This document shows positions 42,201 through 55,082 of a DNA stretch of 64,000 nt, in pieces (within the stretch, counting starts at the first letter, position 1; the number at the start of each line of letters is the position of its first letter). Under the pieces are notes generated by a model that made no database searches, was not told where the DNA came from, and was given only the letters and a program-made list of their open reading frames with translations. The stretch lies in assembly GCA_950295325.1 (NCBI GenBank), contig OX485806.1, forward strand, positions 47,735,169-47,799,168, given 5' to 3'. The DNA is from Polytrichum commune (taxonomy: Eukaryota > Streptophyta > Polytrichopsida > Polytrichales > Polytrichaceae). Made by a program: the position numbers and the translations under genes.

Positions 42201-42268
42201 GACTGCATTGTTGTGGACCCAAGAAACTGCACCGCAGTCTTCCTTAATGCGATGAATGACATCAACTG
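39204..42268 (+). CDS. ParB-like domain gene of MULE-1, 5' exons
   Basis: Exon 1, 39204-39548, is very basic (KRKRRKGG...KQRKRRKLKKKG, a strong nuclear signal) and ends at a GTAAGA donor. A middle exon lies near 41457-41577 (SLDLTGSQRHSMEDHNVELL). The exon at 41691-42268 (TTTTTTTCAG acceptor, GTGAGT donor) has RFPIPLCRLRCLPLGRPI, YRDGDRVLYVSP, then MFFVWEGNHRLTAWFRHI. The G-[NH]-H-R-L-x-A box is the signature of ParB/sulfiredoxin-like domains, which bind DNA and in ParB bind nucleotide. A TAG at 42037 breaks the exon. Introns hold the palindrome repeats, a solo LTR and the satellite. Later exons, including any methyltransferase, are not found in the window. Confidence 0.65.
39669..40004 (+). 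repeat. Palindrome array of MULE-1, about 107-bp units, first block
   Basis: TCTCGGAACCGAGA or near variants occur at 39669, 39777, 39885 and 39991 (spacing 106-108 bp), each next to a G-run and followed by GTGAGGGACTTTGATTTTAG and GGTGTGATTTCTGAAATG. They lie in intron 1 of the ParB-like gene. The unit has no similarity to the MULE-2 arrays except the palindrome. Confidence 0.85.
40005..41456. other. Intronic repeats and solo LTR host region of MULE-1
   Basis: Outside the solo LTR (40362-41298) this intron has two to three degenerate copies of a unit with GTTGTGGGTGAYATTGATG, TGGTGTGGCCAAGTTTGATA and GGTGTGGAGTGGGGTTGTGG (about 40030-40190, 40200-40360, 41305-41415). No coding sequence; antisense open frames here follow the repeat period. 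Confidence 0.6.
40362..41298 (-). mobile_element. Solo LTR, TGTCGC family, copy C
   Basis: A 937-bp insertion in reverse orientation, starting TGTCGCGCACC and ending GTTGCGACA, with the target duplication TTGAG (40357-40361, 41299-41303). It lies in intron 1 of the MULE-1 ParB-like gene. Confidence 0.85.
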
Positions 42269-42359
42269 GTGAGTTTTTGGATTTTGAAAGTGTGTGACTT
42301 TGAGTTTAGTTTGAAGTAAATGTGTTCGAATTCTGGTATGATTTTTGAAATGTGGGGGG

Positions 42360-42584
42360 TCTCGGAACCGAGAGGGGGGGGGGGGAGGTGTATGTAGTGA
42401 AGGAGTTTGATTTTAGTTTGAAATATTTTCAGTTGAAATATGGTGTGATTTCTGAAATGTGGGGGGGGTCTCAGAACCGAGAGGGGGGGAGGTGTATGTT
42501 GTGAGGGACTTTGATTTTAGTTAGAAATATTCCTTGTTCAAATATGGTGTGATTTCTGAAATGTGGGGGGGTGTAATTCTTATA
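42360..42584 (+). repeat. Palindrome array of MULE-1, second block
   Basis: Two palindromes (TCTCGGAACCGAGA at 42360, TCAGAACCGAGA-type at 42469; spacing 109 bp) with the same unit as 39669-40004, in the intron after the ParB-like exon. The block runs directly into the first 85-bp satellite unit. Confidence 0.8.
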
Positions 42585-45500
42585 GGCTTGAGGATTGGGC
42601 CGTTCACACCAGATTCTCCACTTCCTTTGTGTTTGACAGGTTGTATAATCTAAGGGTGTAATTCTTATAGGTTTCAGGATTCGGCCCCTCACACCAAATT
42701 CTCCACTACCTTTGTGTTTGACAAGTTGTGTAATCTAAGGGTGTAATTCTTCTAGGCTTCAGGATTCCGCCCTTCACACCAGATTCTTATGTTCTTTTGT
42801 GTTTGACAATGTGTGTAATCTAAGGGTGTAATTCTTATAGGCTTGAGGATTCGGCCCATCACACCAGATTTTCATCTTCCATTGTCTTTGACAAGTTGTA
42901 TACTCTAAGGGTGTAATTCTTATAGGCTTGAGGATTCAGCCCTTCACACCAGATTCCCAACTTCCTTTATATTTGACAAGCTATGTAATCTAAGCGTTTA
43001 ATTCCTATAGGCTTGAGGATTCGGCCCCTCACACCAGATTCTCATCTTCCTTTGTGTTTCACAATGTGTGTAATCTAAGGGTATAATTCTTATAGGCTTG
43101 AGGATTCGGCCCCTCACACCAGATTTTCATCTTCCATTGTCTTTGACAAGTTGTATAATCTAAGGGTGTAATTCTTATAGGCTTGAGGATTCAGCCCTTC
43201 ACACCAGATTCCCAACTTCCTTTATATTTGACAAGCTATGTAATCTAAGCGTTTAATTCCTATAGGCTTGAGGATTCGGCCCTTCACACCAGATTCTCAA
43301 CTTCCTTTGTGTTGGACAAGTTGTATAATCTAAGGGTGTAATTCTTATAGGCTTGAGGATTCGGCCCCTCACACTTGATTCTCAACTTCCTTTGTGATTG
43401 ACAAGTTGTGTAATCTAAGGGTGTAATTCTTATCGGCTTGAGGATTCGGCCCCTCACACCATATTCTCCACTTCCTTTGTGTTTGACAATGTGTGTAATC
43501 TAAGGGTGTAATTCTTATAGGCTTGAGGATTCGGCCCTTCACACCATATTCTCCACTTCCTTTGTGTTTCACAAGTTGTGTAATCTAAAGGTTTAATTCT
43601 TATAGGCTTGTGGTTTCGGCCTTTCACACCACATTCTCTACTTCCTTTGTGTTTGACAAGTTGTGTAATCTAAGGGGATAATTCTTATAGGCTTGAGGAT
43701 TCGGCCCTTCACACCAAATTCTTATGTTCTTTTGTCTTTGACAATGTGTGTAATCTAAAGGTGTAATTCTTATAGGCTTGAGGATTCGGCCCTTCACACC
43801 ACATTCTTCTAAGTTTGGCAATCTGTGTAATCTTGGAGTGTAATTCATATAGGCTAGAGGATTCGGCCTTTGACACCAGACCTCAACTTCCTTTGTATTT
43901 GAGAAGTTATGTAATCTAAGGGTTTCATTCTTATAGGCTTGAGGATTCAGCCCTTCACACCTGATTCTCAACTTCCTTTGTATTTGACAAGCTATGTCAT
44001 GTAAGGGTTTAAATTCTTATAGGCTTGAGGATTCGGTCCTTCACAAAAGATTCTCAACTTCCTTTGTGTTGGACAAGTTGTGTAATCTAAGGGTGTAATT
44101 CTTATAGGCTTGAGGATTCGGCCCTTCACACCACATTCTCGACTTCCTTTGTATTTGAGAAGTTATGTAATCTAAGGGTTTAATCCCTATAGGCTTGAGG
44201 ATTCGGCCCTTCACACCACATTCTCAACTACCTTTGTGTTTGACAAGCTGTGTAATCTAAGGGTGTAATTCTTCTAGGCTTCAGGATTCCGCCCTTCACA
44301 CCAGATTCTTATGTTCTTTTGTGTTATACAATGTGTGTAATCTAAGGGTGTAATTCTTATAGGCTTGAGGATTCGGCCCATCACACCAGATTTTCATCTT
44401 CCATTGTCTTTGACAAGTTGTATACTCTAAGGGTGTAATTCTTATAGGCTTGAGGATTCAGCCCTTCACACCAGATTCCCAACTTCCTTTATATTTGACA
44501 AGCTATGTAATCTAAGCGTTTAATTCCTATAGGCTTGAGGATTCGGCCCCTCACACCAGATTCTCATCTTCCTTTGTGTTTCACAATGTGTGTAATCTAA
44601 GGGTATAATTCTTATAGGCTTGAGGATTCGGCCCCTCACACCAGATTTTCATCTTCCATTGTCTTTGACAAGTTGTATAATCTAAGGGTGTAATTCTTAT
44701 AGGCTTGAGGATTCAGCCCTTCACACCAGATTCCCAATTTCCTTTATATTTGACAAGCTATGTAATCTAAGCGTTTAATTCCTATAGGCTTGAGGATTCG
44801 GCCCTTCACACCAGATTCTCAACTTCCTTTGTGTTGGACAAGTTGTATAATCTAAGGGTGTAATTCTTATAGGCTTGAGGATTCGGCCCCTCACACTTGA
44901 TTCTCAACTTCCTTTGTGATTGACAAGTTGTGTAATCTAAGGGTGTAATTCTTATCGGCTTGAGGATTCGGCCCCTCACACCTGATTCTCAACTTCCTTT
45001 GTGATTGACAAGTTGTGTAATCTAAGGGTGTAATTCTTATAGGCTTGAGGATTCGGCCCTTTACACCATATTCTCCACTTCCTTTGTGTTTGACAATGTG
45101 TGTAATCTAAGGGTGTAATTCTTATAGGCTTGAGGATTCGGCCCTTCACACCACATTCTCAACTTCCTTTGTGTTTGATAAGTTGTGTTATCTAAGGCTG
45201 TAATTCTTATAGGCTTGAGGATTCGGCCCTTCACACCACATTCTCAACTTCCTTTGTGTTTGACAAGTTGTGTAATCTAAAGGTTTAATTCTTATAGGCT
45301 TGTGGTTTCGGCCTTTGACACCAGACTCTCAACTTCCTTTGTATTTGACAAGTTATGTAATCTAAGGGTGTAATTCTTATAGGCTTGAGGATTCGGCCCC
45401 TCACACCACATTCTCAACTACCTTTGTGTTTGACAACGTGTGTAATCTAAAGGTGTAATTCTTATAGGCTTGAGGATGCGGCCCTTCACACCACATTCTC

Positions 45501-48500
45501 AACTTACTTTGTGTTTGACAAATTGTGTTATCTAAGGGTGTAATTCTTATAGGCTTGAGGATTCGGCCCTTCACACCACATTCTTGACTTCCTTTGTATT
45601 TGAGAAGTTATGTAATCTAAGGGTTTAATCCCTATAGGCTTGAGGATTCGGCCCTTCACACCACATTCTCAACTTCCTTTGTATTTGACAATGTGTGTAA
45701 TCTAAGGGTGTAATTCTTATAGGCTTGAGGATTGGGCCGTTCACACCAGATTCTCCACTTCCTTTGTGTTTGACAGGTTGTATAATCTAAGGGTGTAATT
45801 TTTATAGGCTTGACGATTCGGCCCCTCACACCAAATTCTCAACTACCTTTGTGTTGGACAAGTTGTGTAATCTAAGGGTGTAATTCTTATCGGCTTGGGG
45901 ATTCGGCCTTTCACAGCACATTTTCCACTTCCTTTGTGTTTGACAAGTTGTGTAATCTCAGGGTTTAATTCTTATAGGATTGAGGATTCAGCCCTTCACA
46001 CCACATTCTCAACCTCCATTGTGTTTGACAAGTTGTGTTATCCAAGGGTGTAATTCTTATAGGCTTGAGGATTCGGCCCTTCTCACGACATTCTCAACTT
46101 CCTTTGTGTTTGACAAGTTGTGTAATCTAAAGGTGTAATTCTTATAGGCTTGAGGATTCGGCCCTTCACACTACGTTCTGCACTTCCTTTGTGTATGACA
46201 AGTTGTGTAATCCAAGGGTGTTATTCTTATAGGCTTGAGGATTTGGCCCTTCACACCACATTTCCAACTTCATTGTGTAATCTCAGGGTTTAATTCTTAT
46301 AGGCTTGAGGATTCAGCCCTTCACACCACATTCTCAACCTCCATTGTGTTTGACAAGTTGTGCAATCCAAAGGTTTAATTCTTATAGGCTTGGGGATTGG
46401 GCCCCTCACACCAAATTCTCAACTTCCTTTGTGTTTGACAAATTGTATTATCCAAGGGTGTAATTCTTATAGGCTTGAGGATTCGGCCCTTCACACCAAA
46501 TTCTCAACTTCCTTTGTGTTTGACAAGTTGGATAATCCAAGGGTGTAATTCTTATAGGCTTGGGGATTGGGCCCCTCACACCAAATTCTCAACTTCCTTT
46601 GTGTTTGACAAATTGTGTAATCCAAGGGTGTAATTCTTATAGGCTTGAGGATTCGGCCCTTCTCACCACATTCTCAACTTCCTTTGTGTTTGACAAGTTG
46701 TGTAATCCAAGGGTGTAATTCCTATAGGCTTGAGGATTCGGCCCTTCACACCACATTTCCAACTTCCTTGTGTTTGACAAGTTGTGTAATCTCAGGGTTT
46801 AATTCTTATAGGCTTGAGGATTCAACCCTTCACACCACATTCTCAACCTCCATTGTGTTTAACAAGTTGTGTAATCCAAGGGTGTAATTCTTATAGGCTT
46901 GAGGATTCAGCCGCTCACACCAAATTCTCAACTTCCTTTGTGTTTGATAAGTTGTGTAATCCAAGTGTGTAATTCTTATAGGCTTGGGGATTCGGCCTTT
47001 CACAGCACATTTTCCACTTCCTTTGTGTTTGACAAGTTGTGTAATCTCAGGGTTTAACTTTTATAGGCTTGGGGATTGCGCCCCTCACACCAAATTCTCA
47101 ACTTCCTTTGTGTTTGACAAATTGTGTAATCCAAGGGTGTAATTCTTATAGGCTTGAGGATTCGGCCCTTCTCACCACATTCTCAACTTCCTTTGTGTTT
47201 GACAAGTTGTGTAATCCAAGGGTGTAATTCCTATAGGCTTGAGGATTCGGCCCTTCACACCACATTTCCAACTTCCTTGTGTTTGACAAGTTGTGTAATC
47301 TCAGGGTTGAATTCTTATAGGCTTGAGGATTCAGCCCTTCACACCACATTTTCAACCTCCATTGTGTTTGACAAGTTGTGTAATCCAAGGGTGTAATTCT
47401 TATAGGCTTGAGGATTCGGCCCCTCACACCAAATTCTCAAATTGCTTTGTGTTTGATAAGTTGTATAATCCAAGTGTGTAATTCTTATAGGCTTGAGGAT
47501 TCGGTCCCTCACACCACATTCTCCACTTGCTTTGTGTTTGACCAGTTGTGTTATCCAAGGGTATAATTTTTATAGGCTTGAGAATTCGGTCCCTCACACC
47601 ACATTCTCCACTTCCTTTGTGTTTGGCAAGTTGTCTAATCTAAGGGTCTAATTCTTATAGGATTGAGGATTCGGCCCTTCACACCACATTCTCAACTTCC
47701 TTTGTGTTTGACAAGTTGTGTAATCCAAGGTGTAATCCTTATAGGCTTGAGGATTCAACCCTTCACACCACAATCTGAACTTCCATTGTCTTTGACAAGT
47801 TGTGTTATCCAAGGTAGTAATTCTTATAGGCTTGTGGATTCGGCCCCACACCACCTTGTCAACTTCCTTTGTGTATGGGAAGTTGTATAATTCAAGGGTG
47901 TAATTCTTATAGGCTTGAGCATTCGGCCTTTCACACCACATTTTCAACTTCCTTTGGATTTGACAAGTTGTGTAATCTCAGGGTTTAATTCTTATAGGCT
48001 TGAGGATTCGGCCCCTCACACCAAATTCTCAACTTTCTTTGTGTTTGACAAGTTGGGTAATCCAAGGGTGTAATTCTTATAGGCTTGAGGATTCGGCCTT
48101 TCACACTACGTTTTGCACTTCCTTTGTGTATGACAAGTTGTGTAATCCAAGGGTGTAATTCTTATAGGCTTGAGGATTCGGCCCTTCACACCACATTCTG
48201 AACCTCCATTGTGTATGGCAAGTTGTGTAATCCAAGGGTGTAATTCTTATAGGCTTGAGGATTCGGCCCTTCTCACCACATTTTCAACTTCCTTTGTGTT
48301 TGACAAGTTGTGTTATCTCAGGGTTTAATTCTTATAGGCTTGGGGATACGGCCCTTCACACCTGATTTTGCACTTCCTTTGTGTATGACAAATTGTGTAA
48401 TCCAAGGGTGTAATTCTTATAGGCTTGGGGATTCGGCCGCTCACACCAAATTCTCAACTTCCTTTGTGTTTGACAAGTTGTGTAATCCAAGGGTGTAATT

Positions 48501-49533
48501 CTTATAGGCTTGAGGATTCAGCCCTTCACATCACATTTTGCATTTCCTTTGTGTTTGAAAAATTGTGTAATTCAAGGGTGTAATTCATATAGCCTTGGGG
48601 ATTCGGCCCCTCACACCAAATTCTCAACTTCCTTTGTGTTTGACAAGTTGTGTAATCCAAGGGTGTAATTCTTATAGGCTTGAGCATTCGGCCTTTCACA
48701 CCAAATTCTCAACTTCCTTTGTGTTTGACAAGTTGGGTAATCCAATGGTGTAATTTTTGTAGACTTGAGGATTCGGCCATTCACACCACATTCTGCACTT
48801 CCTTTGTGTATGGCAAGTTGGGTAATCCAAGGGTGTAATTCTCATAGGCTTGAGAATTCGGCCCTTCTCACCACATTTTCAACTTCCTTTGTGTTTGACA
48901 AATTGTGTAATCCAAGGGTGTAATTCTTATAGGCTTGGGGATTCGGCCCCTCACACGAAATTCTCAACTTCCTTTGTATTTGACAAGTTGTGTAATCCAA
49001 GTGTGTAATTCTTATAGGCTTGAGGATTCAGCCCTTCACACCACATTCTCCACTTCCTTTGTGTTTGACAAGTTGTGTAATCCAAGGGTTTAATTCTTAT
49101 AGGCTTGAGGATTCGGCCCTTCACACCACATTTTGCACTTCCTTTGTGTATGACAAATTGTGTAATCCAAGGGTGTAATTCTTATAGGCTTGGGGATTCA
49201 GCCGCTCACACCAAATTCTCAACTTCCTTTGTGTTTGACAAGTTGTATAATCCAAGGGTGTAATTCTTATAGGCTTGAGCATTCGGCCTTTCACACCAAA
49301 GTCTCAACTTCCTTTGTGTTTGACAAGTTGTGTAATCCAAGGGTCTAATTCTTATAGGCTTGAGGATTCGGCCTTTCACACGAAATTCTCAACTTCGTTT
49401 GTGTTTGACAAGTTGTGTAATCCAAGGCTGTAATTCTTATAGGCTTGAGGATTCGGCCCTTCACATCACATTTTGCATTTCCTTTGTGTATGACAAATTG
49501 TGTAATCCAAGGGTGTAATTCTTATAGGCTTGG

Positions 49534-50506
49534 TGTCGCAACCCTTGCTAGCCCCCTTAGCAATCTTATTAATTTTCCTTTCTAGCAAAGGTTACGAGCG
49601 CTAACCCTTCGCATTCCGCCATGCTAATGGATAGCTCCTCTTACCCCGGACCAATAGTTTATAGGAGGGAACCAACCCTCCTACTTTGCTTTCGGGACTC
49701 ACCCCTTAATCGGTTACCCATTTCCACAATGTGGACTTCCATCCATGGAAGTCCAATCCTATGTTGATCATCGCGTTGCCGGAGCAACACTACAACAACC
49801 CGAAGCATACTAGGCAACTATGGCCTCACATTGGGCCAATGCCCATGGAGGCCGTGCCGTTCGGCCTCGGGTGGGTGAGGCCACACCACCTCACCCATAT
49901 AAGCCTCTAGGACTCTACGCGGGGCCCCTACCCCACCGTCAACCAATCTCTTGTCTCTCTACCAAGAGTTGGGGCCAAGTGGACATTTTCCTTTAGCTGC
50001 TGGGCCTAGAACCCCCCAGCAGCTTCAGACCATCATAACTTCCTTGTATGATGTCTGATCATAACAACGAACCACTCCATCTTCATCTACGCTTCACGTA
50101 GATGCCGATGGACTCATCACTTGCCCCATTCGGGCAAGTCTTGAGGAAGTTATGCCTGTTTGAACCTTGGCAGTCCCGGGAATCACTCCCAGGCACTGCT
50201 GTACCAGGGCGCTGTCCCGGGACAGCGCCCCACTCAAATGGCCATAACTCCTAGCTCACACCTCCGCTTGAGGCGATCTTAAGCATTCTAGAATCACCAC
50301 GCCATGAGCTACGCATAGCTCATGGCCTTACCCTCATGCCTCCTAGTCTCCGTGGGTGGGAGGCGTTCCCAACGCCCTGGGGCCCTCACCCACACTAGGA
50401 TCACTTGGGTCCTCTCACCAACGGCGCCACAAGTCCCGGGTGTCACTCCGGGGTCCCGCTTGTGCCCATGGTGTTTCGGGCACTCCTCATGGAGAGGTGC
50501 GCGACA
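49534..50506 (+). mobile_element. Solo LTR, TGTCGC family, copy D
   Basis: A 973-bp insertion with the target duplication CTTGG (49529-49533, 50507-50511). A perfect 24-bp palindrome is centred at 50218/50219 (arm GGGCGCTGTCCC). Another inverted repeat reads TGGACTTCCAT / ATGGAAGTCCA, and an ATATAAG promoter-like word lies at 49897. It interrupts a satellite unit. Confidence 0.9.
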
Positions 50507-53500
50507 CTTGGGGATTCGGCCGCTCACACCAAATTCTCAACTTCCTTTGTGTTTGACAAGTTGTCTAATCCAAGGGTGTAATTCTTATAGGCTTGAGGAT
50601 TCGGCCCCTTACACCAAATTCTCAACTTCCTTTGTGTTTGACAAGTTGTCTAATCCAAGGGTGTAATTCTTATAGGCTTGAGGATTCGGCCCCTCACACC
50701 ACATTCTGCACTTCCTTTGTGTATGGCAAGTTGTGTAATCCAAGGGTGTTATTCTTATAGGCTTGGGGATTCGGCCCCTCACACCAAATTCTCAACTTCC
50801 TTTGTGTTTGACAAGTTGTGTAATCCAAGGCTGTAATTCTTATAGGCTTGAGCATTCGGCCTTTCACACCAAATTCTCAACTTCCTTTGTGTTTGACAAC
50901 TTGTATAATCCAAGGGTGTAATTCTTATAGGCTTGAGGATTCGGCCCTTCACATCACATTTTGCACTTCCTTTGTGTATGACAAATTGTGTAATCCAAAG
51001 GTGTTATTCTTATAGGCTTGGGGATTCGGCCCCTCACACCAAATTCTCAACTTCCTTTGTGTATGACAAGTTGTGTAATCCAAGGGTATAATTCTTATAG
51101 GCTTGGGGATTCGGCCCCTCACACCAAATTCTCAACTTCCTTTGTGTTTGACAAGTTGTGTAATCCAAGGGTGTAATTCTTATAGGCTTGGGGATTCGGC
51201 CCCTCACACCAAAATCTCAACTTCCTTTGTATTTGACAAGTTGTGTAATCTAAAGGTGTAATTCTTATAGGCTTGAGGATTCGGCCTTTCACACCACATT
51301 CTGCACTTCCTTTCTGTATGGCAAGTTGTGTAATCCAAGGGTATAATTCTTATAGGCTTGGGGATTCGGCCCCTCACACCAAATTCTCAACTTCCTTTGT
51401 GTTTGACAACTTGTGTAATCCAAGGGTGTAATTCTTATAGGCTTGGGGATTCGGCCCCTCACACCAAAATCTCAACTTCCTTTGTATTTGACAAGTTGTG
51501 TAATCTAAAGGTGTAATTCTTATAGGGTTGAGGATTCGGCCTTTCACACCACATTCTGCACTTCCTTTGTGTATGGCAAGTTGTGTAATCCAAGGGTGTA
51601 ATTCTTATAGGCTTGAGGATTCGGCCCTTCTCACCACATTTTCAACTTCCTTTGTGTTTGACAAATTGTGTAATCCAAGGGTGTAATTCTTATAGGCTTG
51701 CGGATACCGCCCTTCACACCACATTTTGCACTTCCTTTGTGTATGACAAATTGTGTAATCCAAGGGAGTAATTCTTATAGGCTTGGGGATTCAACCCCTC
51801 ACACCAAATTCTGAACTTCCTTTGTGTTTGACAAGTTGTGTAATTCAAGGGTGTAATTCTTATAGGCTTGAGGATTCGGCCTTTCACACCACATTCTGCA
51901 CTTCCTTTGTGTAATCCCAGGGTGTAATTCTTATAGGCTTGGGGATTCGGCCCCTCACACCAAATTCTCAACTTCCTTTTTGTTTGACAAGTTGTATAAT
52001 CCAAGGGTGTAATTCTTATAGGCTTGAGGGTTCGGCCCCTCACACCACATTTTGCACTTCCTTTGTGTATGGGAAATTGTGTAATCCAAGGGTGTAATTC
52101 TTATAGGCTTGAGGATTCGGCCCTTCTCACCACATTTTCATCTTCCTTTGTGTTTGACAAATTGTGTAATCTCAGGGTGTAATTCTTATAGGCTTGAGGA
52201 TTCGGCCCTTCTCACCACATTCTCAACTTCCTTTGTGTTTGACAAGTTGTGTAATCCAAAGGTGTAATTCCTATAGGCTTGAGGATTCGGCCCTTCACAC
52301 CACATTTCCAACTTCCTTGTGTTTGACAAGTTGTGTAATCTCAGGGTTTAATTCTTATAGGCTTGAGGATTCAACCCTTCACACCACATTCTCAACCTCC
52401 ATTGTGTTTAACAAGTTGTGTAATCCAAGGGTGTAATTCTTATAGGCTTGAGGATTCAGCCGCTCACACCAAATTCTCAACTTCCTTTGTGTTTGATAAG
52501 TTGTGTAATCCAAGTGTGTAATTCTTATAGGCTTGGGGATTCGGCCTTTCACAGCACATTTTCCACTTCCTTTGTGTTTGACAAGTTGTGTAATCTCAGG
52601 GTTTAACTTTTATAGGCTTGGGGATTGCGCCCCTCACACCAAATTCTCAACTTCCTTTGTGTTTGACAAATTGTGTAATCCAAGGGTGTAATTCTTATAG
52701 GCTTGAGGATTCGGCCCTTCTCACCACATTCTCAACTTCCTTTGTGTTTGACAAGTTGTGTAATCCAAGGGTGTAATTCCTATAGGCTTGAGGATTCGGC
52801 CCTTCACACCACATTTCCAACTTCCTTGTGTTTGACAAGTTGTGTAATCTCAGGGTTGAATTCTTATAGGCTTGAGGATTCAGCCCTTCACACCACATTT
52901 TCAACCTCCATTGTGTTTGACAAGTTGTGTAATCCAAGGGTGTAATTCTTATAGGCTTGAGGATTCGGCCCCTCACACCAAATTCTCAAATTGCTTTGTG
53001 TTTGATAAGTTGTATAATCCAAGTGTGTAATTCTTATAGGCTTGAGGATTCGGTCCCTCACACCACATTCTCCACTTGCTTTGTGTTTGACCAGTTGTGT
53101 TATCCAAGGGTATAATTTTTATAGGCTTGAGAATTCGGTCCCTCACACCACATTCTCCACTTCCTTTGTGTTTGGCAAGTTGTCTAATCTAAGGGTCTAA
53201 TTCTTATAGGATTGAGGATTCGGCCCTTCACACCACATTCTCAACTTCCTTTGTGTTTGACAAGTTGTGTAATCCAAGGTGTAATCCTTATAGGCTTGAG
53301 GATTCAACCCTTCACACCACAATCTGAACTTCCATTGTCTTTGACAAGTTGTGTTATCCAAGGTAGTAATTCTTATAGGCTTGTGGATTCGGCCCCACAC
53401 CACCTTGTCAACTTCCTTTGTGTATGGGAAGTTGTATAATTCAAGGGTGTAATTCTTATAGGCTTGAGCATTCGGCCTTTCACACCACATTTTCAACTTC

Positions 53501-55082
53501 CTTTGGATTTGACAAGTTGTGTAATCTCAGGGTTTAATTCTTATAGGCTTGAGGATTCGGCCCCTCACACCAAATTCTCAACTTTCTTTGTGTTTGACAA
53601 GTTGGGTAATCCAAGGGTGTAATTCTTATAGGCTTGAGGATTCGGCCTTTCACACTACGTTTTGCACTTCCTTTGTGTATGACAAGTTGTGTAATCCAAG
53701 GGTGTAATTCTTATAGGCTTGAGGATTCGGCCCTTCACACCACATTCTGAACCTCCATTGTGTATGGCAAGTTGTGTAATCCAAGGGTGTAATTCTTATA
53801 GGCTTGAGGATTCGGCCCTTCTCACCACATTTTCAACTTCCTTTGTGTTTGACAAGTTGTGTTATCTCAGGGTTTAATTCTTATAGGCTTGGGGATACGG
53901 CCCTTCACACCTGATTTTGCACTTCCTTTGTGTATGACAAATTGTGTAATCCAAGGGTGTAATTCTTATAGGCTTGGGGATTCGGCCGCTCACACCAAAT
54001 TCTCAACTTCCTTTGTGTTTGACAAGTTGTGTAATCCAAGGGTGTAATTCTTATAGGCTTGAGGATTCAGCCCTTCACATCACATTTTGCATTTCCTTTG
54101 TGTTTGAAAAATTGTGTAATTCAAGGGTGTAATTCATATAGCCTTGGGGATTCGGCCCCTCACACCAAATTCTCAACTTCCTTTGTGTTTGACAAGTTGT
54201 GTAATCCAAGGGTGTAATTCTTATAGGCTTGAGCATTCGGCCTTTCACACCAAATTCTCAACTTCCTTTGTGTTTGACAAGTTGGGTAATCCAATGGTGT
54301 AATTTTTGTAGACTTGAGGATTCGGCCATTCACACCACATTCTGCACTTCCTTTGTGTATGGCAAGTTGGGTAATCCAAGGGTGTAATTCTCATAGGCTT
54401 GAGAATTCGGCCCTTCTCACCACATTTTCAACTTCCTTTGTGTTTGACAAATTGTGTAATCCAAGGGTGTAATTCTTATAGGCTTGGGGATTCGGCCCCT
54501 CACACGAAATTCTCAACTTCCTTTGTATTTGACAAGTTGTGTAATCCAAGTGTGTAATTCTTATAGGCTTGAGGATTCAGCCCTTCACACCACATTCTCC
54601 ACTTCCTTTGTGTTTGACAAGTTGTGTAATCCAAGGGTTTAATTCTTATAGGCTTGAGGATTCGGCCCTTCACACCACATTTTGCACTTCCTTTGTGTAT
54701 GACAAATTGTGTAATCCAAGGGTGTAATTCTTATAGGCTTGGGGATTCAGCCGCTCACACCAAATTCTCAACTTCCTTTGTGTTTGACAAGTTGTATAAT
54801 CCAAGGGTGTAATTCTTATAGGCTTGAGCATTCGGCCTTTCACACCAAAGTCTCAACTTCCTTTGTGTTTGACAAGTTGTGTAATCCAAGGGTCTAATTC
54901 TTATAGGCTTGAGGATTCGGCCTTTCACACGAAATTCTCAACTTCGTTTGTGTTTGACAAGTTGTGTAATCCAAGGCTGTAATTCTTATAGGCTTGAGGA
55001 TTCGGCCCTTCACATCACATTTTGCATTTCCTTTGTGTATGACAAATTGTGTAATCCAAGGGTGTAATTCTTATAGGCTTGG

